Assembly (NCBI GenBank): GCA_963848675.1
Contig: CAWKEY010000080.1
Span: forward strand, 1 to 19,549
Direction: 5' to 3'
Length of the DNA stretch: 19,549 bases
From: CAWKEY01 sp963848675
Lineage (GTDB): Bacteria; Pseudomonadota; Gammaproteobacteria; Methylococcales; Methylomonadaceae
Part shown: in pieces, positions 15,737 to 19,549 of the stretch
Position numbering within the stretch: the stretch's first letter is position 1
How the letters are laid out: each line of letters opens with the position of its first letter
Translations under genes and position numbers: made by a program
Notes under the pieces: model-generated
Told to the model about the DNA's origin: nothing
Databases searched by the model: none
The model's input: the letters and a program-made list of their open reading frames with translations, nothing else

Positions 15737-15937
15737 TCAGGCCAGGTTATCCCTGCACCAAGGCTTTAAGGGATCACAGAAATCAATCTGTTGTTGCTCA
15801 CGAAATCGTTTCAGTTGGTGGTAGTGCTTGCTTTCCCACTGCATGGCTATCTCGGCTAGAACATCACTGATGGCGCTGATGGCTTCGTCGGAAAGTCCTT
15901 CAGGAAAGAGGGTTTCCATATCAATATCGATGATCAT
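15737..15937 (-). CDS. Small transposon protein of unknown function
   Basis: 66-residue protein, the last gene of the transposon. Its ATG overlaps the stop of the ATPase gene by four bases, which supports a real, coupled gene. The N-terminal half is acidic (DIDMETLFPEGLSDEAISAI), the middle helical and rich in Q/K/R (HYHQLKRFREQQQ), ending DPLKPWCRDNLA. There is no known motif. By position it could be an accessory factor of the transposition complex, but that is inference. Confidence 0.7.
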   Translation of the reverse strand: MIIDIDMETLFPEGLSDEAISAISDVLAEIAMQWESKHYHQLKRFREQQQIDFCDPLKPWCRDNLA

Positions 15938-16728
15938 CGTAAGGCCTCAATGGCTTGTTGCAGCAGGTCATCGGGAAGATGATTCAGGCCTTTGGGAACG
16001 GCCATCTGCAGAGCGGTTTTCAGGATGCGTCCGGCCTGCCTCGGCAAGCCTTGCGATGCCTGTCGTAGCAACTCCATGCCGGAATCGGCCAGCAGGGTGT
16101 GCTGGCAGCCGACGGCTTTGAGCGCATGGGTAATCAATTCGGCAAAGCGTTCGCGTTCGATGACCGGCATCAGTTGTAGACGAACCTGGATGCGCCCAGC
16201 CAGGGCTGCATAGGGTGCTCGACTGAGGGCATGAGCAAGGCTGGGATGTCCAACCAGCCAAACGGTCATCAGTTCTCGGGAATCGAAAGCGAAGTTCAGA
16301 AAGGCGGGGAAGTCTCGGAAAAACTCAGGCGGTAGGTTCTGTGCTTCGTCGATGATCCACACCAGTAACAGTTGTTTATTATCAGCCAGTTCCTGGATAT
16401 GGGCTTTGATATCTCGCCAAAGCTGGGCTCGCCGGTAGGCAGGCTCAAGTCCGAGCGCCATAGCCAAGCTGCGGTAAAGATCGGTGCGGCCGAAGTCGGT
16501 TTCAGCAAGGTAAATGGTCCGGTAGCGGTGCGGGTTGAGTCCCTGAGTGAGGTGACGTAAAGCAACGGTCTTGCCGACGCCAGGTTCACCGGTCAGCAAT
16601 CCTAAGCCTGGACTTTGCAACAACCACTGGAAGCGTTCATGCAAACAGGCCAGCGCACCATCATCCCAGCGTTCACTTTGTTCCTTGCCCAGCGGGGCGG
16701 CTTTAATGCCAAAGTGTTGACGATACAT
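15934..16728 (-). CDS. AAA ATPase of transposon (TniB/TnsC/ExeA-like)
   Basis: 264-residue P-loop ATPase with a Walker A GEPGVGKT (47-54) and Walker B LLLVWIIDEAQN (120-131), followed by a sensor region WLVGHPSLA. This is the ExeA/TniB/TnsC type that selects targets and activates a DDE transposase. The start (TAATG) shares one base with the transposase stop, so translation is coupled. The opening MYRQHFGIKAAPLGK resembles the ExeA-family N-terminus. Confidence 0.9.
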   Translation of the reverse strand: MYRQHFGIKAAPLGKEQSERWDDGALACLHERFQWLLQSPGLGLLTGEPGVGKTVALRHLTQGLNPHRYRTIYLAETDFGRTDLYRSLAMALGLEPAYRRAQLWRDIKAHIQELADNKQLLLVWIIDEAQNLPPEFFRDFPAFLNFAFDSRELMTVWLVGHPSLAHALSRAPYAALAGRIQVRLQLMPVIERERFAELITHALKAVGCQHTLLADSGMELLRQASQGLPRQAGRILKTALQMAVPKGLNHLPDDLLQQAIEALR

Positions 16729-18080
16729 TAGGCTTTCTCCGCGGGTGTTTTAGCGTAATGCTGATCAAAGGCCAGCTCCACCAGATTGGGGCCGGCAGCG
16801 ACAGGCGTTGTCTTGGTTGCTGATGGGGGTGAGCTGTTGACGGCTGCCGGTTTGCGTCGACGGCGATGGCAGTTCGCCAGGGCATCGAGTGGCGTGGCCG
16901 CCCCACGGCTGTTGCCGTCTTCGTCTTCAACGCCGACCACCTGTTGAACATGCGGATCGACAACCAGGTGCACGCTTTTGCCCGACAGCTCATAGGGCAC
17001 TTCAAAGTCATGGCCCTGATACGACACGCTGCCATCTTTGCGGACTTTGCGCTTGACGCGGTGATAAAAAATCGCATCCAGTTGCGCGGCCTTCTGACCG
17101 AGTTGCCGAATCTGTGCCAAGTCCTGCTGGAAGCGGGCCAGTGGCGTTTTGTCATCGAGACTACTATGGGGGGTACGATGATAGACCTGCTCGATCCAGG
17201 CCCAGAGTCTGGCGTTGAGATCGTCCAGATCATGGATACGCGAGACCTCCAGCTCACTCAGAAATTGGTCACGGAAAGTCCGATGCCAGCGTTCCAGTTT
17301 GCCCTTGCCTTCGGGCGCATAAGGCCGGCAGTAAATCAGCCGAATATCCAGCCGCGCACAAATGCCCTGCAAGGTGGCCGCGCGGTAGGCCGCGCCGTTA
17401 TCGACCACCAGCTTTTTCGGTAGACCCCGCTTGAGCACCGCTTGCTTCAAGACCCCTTCGATAGCCAAGGCCGTCTCACTGGTACAAAACGCACTATGCG
17501 CCAGCAAACGGGACGCGTCATCCATCAGCGAGACCAGAAATACTTTGCAGCGCCCCGTCTTTAACGTCAACGTGGGGCCGTGCATGACATCGCCATACCA
17601 GATTGAATTAGCATATTCAGCGACAAAGCGCCGATGTTCCTCGGGGATTGACGAGGAGCCCGTCGGGCGCGACAGGCCCTGTTGCTGCAAAAAACGATGG
17701 ATTGCTGAGCGGGATAAGGTGTCGCGCGACACCGTTCCTGCATTTTCCAGCAAGATTTTCAGTTGCCGAATGGAGCGGCGTGGATTTTCCCGCTTGGCGG
17801 CGAGCAAGGCTTCCTGAACCGTTACCGGCAACTTGGACACGCCGCGATCGGTGCGTTGCTGGGGTATCAAGCCGTCGATGCCGTGTGCACGCCAGGCATA
17901 ATACCAAGACTCAATGGTTTTTTCGCCCAGAAAACGCCGGTCTGAGCCAGGGATTGCATACTCTTTGCTGGCCAAACCCCGAATGATGGTTTGCAGTTCA
18001 CCACGCGCTAACCGCTCGCGGCTGACTAAAGGGCCCAGAACCGAGAGGCGAAACAGGGCGATGGTATTGAACGTTTTCAT
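16728..18080 (-). CDS. DDE transposase with integrase core (rve)
   Basis: 450 residues from the ATG at 18080, which has GGAG eight bases upstream. The frame stays open to a TTG at 18206 (492 residues) without a ribosome site. Residues 1-130 form a DNA-binding region with helix-turn-helix character (SRDTLSRSAIHRFLQQQGLS). The RNase H-like core carries the catalytic triad D164 (WYGDVMHG), D227 (LVVDNGA) and E263 (GKLERWH), an exact DD(35)E spacing. A mu-transposase-like C-terminal segment (VRKDGSVSYQGHDFEVP) and a flexible basic tail follow. It catalyses cut or strand transfer at the element ends together with the adjacent ATPase, in the manner of TniA/TnsB. Confidence 0.92.
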   Translation of the reverse strand: MKTFNTIALFRLSVLGPLVSRERLARGELQTIIRGLASKEYAIPGSDRRFLGEKTIESWYYAWRAHGIDGLIPQQRTDRGVSKLPVTVQEALLAAKRENPRRSIRQLKILLENAGTVSRDTLSRSAIHRFLQQQGLSRPTGSSSIPEEHRRFVAEYANSIWYGDVMHGPTLTLKTGRCKVFLVSLMDDASRLLAHSAFCTSETALAIEGVLKQAVLKRGLPKKLVVDNGAAYRAATLQGICARLDIRLIYCRPYAPEGKGKLERWHRTFRDQFLSELEVSRIHDLDDLNARLWAWIEQVYHRTPHSSLDDKTPLARFQQDLAQIRQLGQKAAQLDAIFYHRVKRKVRKDGSVSYQGHDFEVPYELSGKSVHLVVDPHVQQVVGVEDEDGNSRGAATPLDALANCHRRRRKPAAVNSSPPSATKTTPVAAGPNLVELAFDQHYAKTPAEKA

Positions 18081-18210
18081 GTCAAACTCCAGATAATTGA
18101 TAGGAGCCGTTATGAAACCCGACCATATACCCTTTCGCCAGAGGGCAAAGTCTGTGGGTTCTTGAAACATACGCTCAATGCGTGTCCCAAGCCCATTTAA
18201 ACTCAACTGC

Positions 18211-18750
18211 TCATGGGACGATCACGCCCTCCCGATCTAGCCATGCCATCGCCTGACTCAAGGACATCGACTGCAAACAGTTCTGCCAAAATGCCGTAAA
18301 ATCGACTGACCGTCCCAGTTCCGGAAAACGCATGCGTAAAAACAAGGCGAATTCGTGATGGCGCTCATGGAGTTCACGCCACCAGCGGCGGACAGTATGG
18401 CGATCCAGTCCACATTGCAGCGAACAACCGCGTAACGTGTAATCGCTCAACAGCGCAAGAATGACTGCCTGTTGAATCACCCAGTTATACCAGCGGCGGG
18501 GCGCAATACATTCCGGTAAGCGGGAGCAGGTCTGATGACAGCCCTGGCATAAGAAACGCGGAATAGGAATCGGATTTAAAGAGTCCGATGCTGAGCCAGT
18601 CCGATCTGCTTTACGTTCATAACAGCCATGACACCATAGCCGTCCAAAAGAACAATGTGGGCAAACCCTTGGTCGATAGATAATCGGAGTATTCGCTAAT
18701 GCATCGAGATGTTGTTGAAGAGAGATAATTGATGCGACAATTCGGTACAT
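18211..18750 (-). CDS. Zinc-finger/HTH protein of transposon (DUF6431-like)
   Basis: 179 residues from the ATG at 18750, preferred because AGAGG lies upstream; a longer 193-residue form from 18792 begins close to the transposon end. Cysteine pairs CPHC, CHGC and CQGCHQTC suggest zinc ribbons. A helix-turn-helix-like SLQCGLDRHTVRRWWREL follows. The layout matches small DUF6431-type proteins found with rve transposases and ExeA ATPases. It probably binds the element ends or regulates the operon; that role is inferred. It is first in the transposon operon, with 130 bases to the transposase ATG. Confidence 0.72.
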   Translation of the reverse strand: MYRIVASIISLQQHLDALANTPIIYRPRVCPHCSFGRLWCHGCYERKADRTGSASDSLNPIPIPRFLCQGCHQTCSRLPECIAPRRWYNWVIQQAVILALLSDYTLRGCSLQCGLDRHTVRRWWRELHERHHEFALFLRMRFPELGRSVDFTAFWQNCLQSMSLSQAMAWLDREGVIVP

Positions 18751-18827
18751 AGGCTGGCCTCTTTCTGCGTGATTGGTTTCGAAGCTTCCCACGATAACAG
18801 AGGAGTGCCAGCCTTTTAAATACCGAA

Positions 18828-18840
18828 TTTGTCTCGCGCT
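18828..18840 (-). repeat. Right terminal inverted repeat of the transposon
   Basis: TTTGTCTCGCGCT, the complement of 15714-15726, located 78 bases upstream of the preferred start of the zinc-finger gene. Confidence 0.72.
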
Positions 18841-18876
18841 TAGAAAGGGACTCTACAGCCAGAATCCCTGAATTAC

Positions 18877-19549
18877 TTAGGGACTAAAGTCGTATCTGGG
18901 GATTAAATAGGGGCAGACGTAACACCCGTGCGCAGAAGGTTGCAGTCGAATACCAAATTTTCGCGTCGCTATCGGCGCTATCCCATAGTAAGCAAACGTC
19001 TTAAATGCCATGGGGGTTAAAATAATGCCAAGCAGCAACCACAATGCAGAAGGTAGGACTACTAGTATTTGGTCAAGGGTTTGCTTCTTTGATTTCTTGA
19101 ACTCGTTCAGTTTGGTAAGAAAGATGGCATCCCGCTCATCAAGAGTTTTTTTGATGGCGCTTAGTTTGGACTGAAATGTTTTGGTGGCCATTCTGTAATA
19201 CTGGCACGAATTGGACAACTCCGTTTGCCTGTTCTCTTGTTGTTTAAGCCGATCAATTAATGACCAGGACTTTGGAAACAAGGAATACCATAATGGAGGC
19301 TCTTGAATCATTTGCCGGAGCTGATTAACTTCTTGCTGTATTTGTTGATATTCTTGACAAGTCTGTGCTCCTCTAGCTACCGCTTCACGATAACTCTTGG
19401 CTTGAGTAAGGACCTCTATTTCCACATCTGCTCGATAAATTCTCGCGTTTTTATAGAATGTGCAGGTCGGCAAAATACATGAAATTTGATCCAGTTGAAC
19501 ACGTTCAGTTTTCTTCCGATCGAGCCTGTCTTTAATCTCCTGAGTACTT
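18877..19549 (-). CDS. Coiled-coil membrane protein, 5' end outside window (partial)
   Basis: The frame is open from its stop at 18877 to the right edge, so at least 223 residues are present and the start lies beyond. A TTG at 19473 gives a 198-residue form, but the 25 codons upstream contain no stop and read like more coiled coil (STQEIKDRLDRKKTERVQLD). Long charged helices rich in E, Q and K follow (EYQQIQQEVNQLRQMI; KLSAIKKTLDERDAIFLTKL). Near the C-terminus is one hydrophobic segment, about VVLPSALWLLLGIILTPMAF. The tail ends RLQPSAHGCYVCPYLIPRYD. The family is not recognised. Shape and position suggest a membrane-anchored scaffold that once lay directly upstream of the AIM24-like gene. 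Confidence 0.7.
   Translation of the reverse strand, partial: STQEIKDRLDRKKTERVQLDQISCILPTCTFYKNARIYRADVEIEVLTQAKSYREAVARGAQTCQEYQQIQQEVNQLRQMIQEPPLWYSLFPKSWSLIDRLKQQENRQTELSNSCQYYRMATKTFQSKLSAIKKTLDERDAIFLTKLNEFKKSKKQTLDQILVVLPSALWLLLGIILTPMAFKTFAYYGIAPIATRKFGIRLQPSAHGCYVCPYLIPRYDFSP

Larger units (their letters stand above)
15714..18840 (-). mobile_element. Four-gene transposon of the TniAB/Tn7-like (rve + AAA) type
   Basis: A 3,127-bp element bounded by inverted ends AGCGCGAGACAAA (15714-15726; complement at 18828-18840). The similarity continues imperfectly inward for about 20 more bases (GGATTTCAGGCCAGG versus GGTATTTAAAAGGCTGG). Inside are four tightly packed minus-strand genes: a zinc-finger protein, a DDE transposase, an AAA ATPase and a 66-residue protein. 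The last stop codon is 10 bases from the left repeat. No target-site duplication is visible next to the repeats, so the exact ends may be a few bases off, or flanking DNA was rearranged. All four frames are intact, so it may be active. Confidence 0.75.

Noticed and set aside
16866..17423. 185-codon plus-strand frame inside the transposase
   Set aside because: It is antisense to a transposase with an intact DDE triad; no independent evidence.

Overview
The window looks like an accessory stretch of a gammaproteobacterial chromosome. The lineage is inferred only from the gene set: a SelD fused to an NADH-dehydrogenase-like module next to mnmH, a lemA/TPM operon, and a compact Tn7/TniAB-like transposon. 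A methanotroph-like (Methylococcales) host is possible, but I cannot prove it from the sequence.

Region 1 (1-4101) is a stack of three different group II introns. Intron A (about 1-1739; its 5' end is probably upstream of the window) carries an FADD-type reverse transcriptase/maturase. Its domains V and VI end at 1739, and the next bases are the domain-IV leader and RT/maturase of intron B (1740-3151). Intron B ends at 3151, exactly where the coding sequence of a third RT resumes just after its YADD motif. This third RT carries an HNH endonuclease domain and is followed by its own domains V and VI (4027-4101). The simplest reading is A inside B inside C, with the 5' halves of B and C lying off the left edge. 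Downstream is a decayed serine recombinase (4179-4694).

Region 2 (4695-8297) holds lemA plus two TPM-domain genes in a tight operon, preceded by a conspicuous palindrome and tandem repeat, then a SagB-type nitroreductase with a TTG start, then non-coding DNA.

Region 3 (8298-14593) is core-like. mnmH and the selD fusion overlap on the minus strand and form a tRNA 2-selenouridine pathway. A divergent EF-G-like GTPase gene faces them across a hairpin-rich 377-bp spacer. A DUF1993 gene converges on the GTPase gene.

Region 4 (14594-19549) is an accessory locus on the minus strand: a coiled-coil/membrane protein (cut by the right edge) and an AIM24-like protein, separated by a 3.1-kb four-gene transposon (15714-18840) with inverted ends. 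Without the transposon the two genes would lie about 120 bp apart, so the insertion seems to have split a gene pair, or possibly a single gene.
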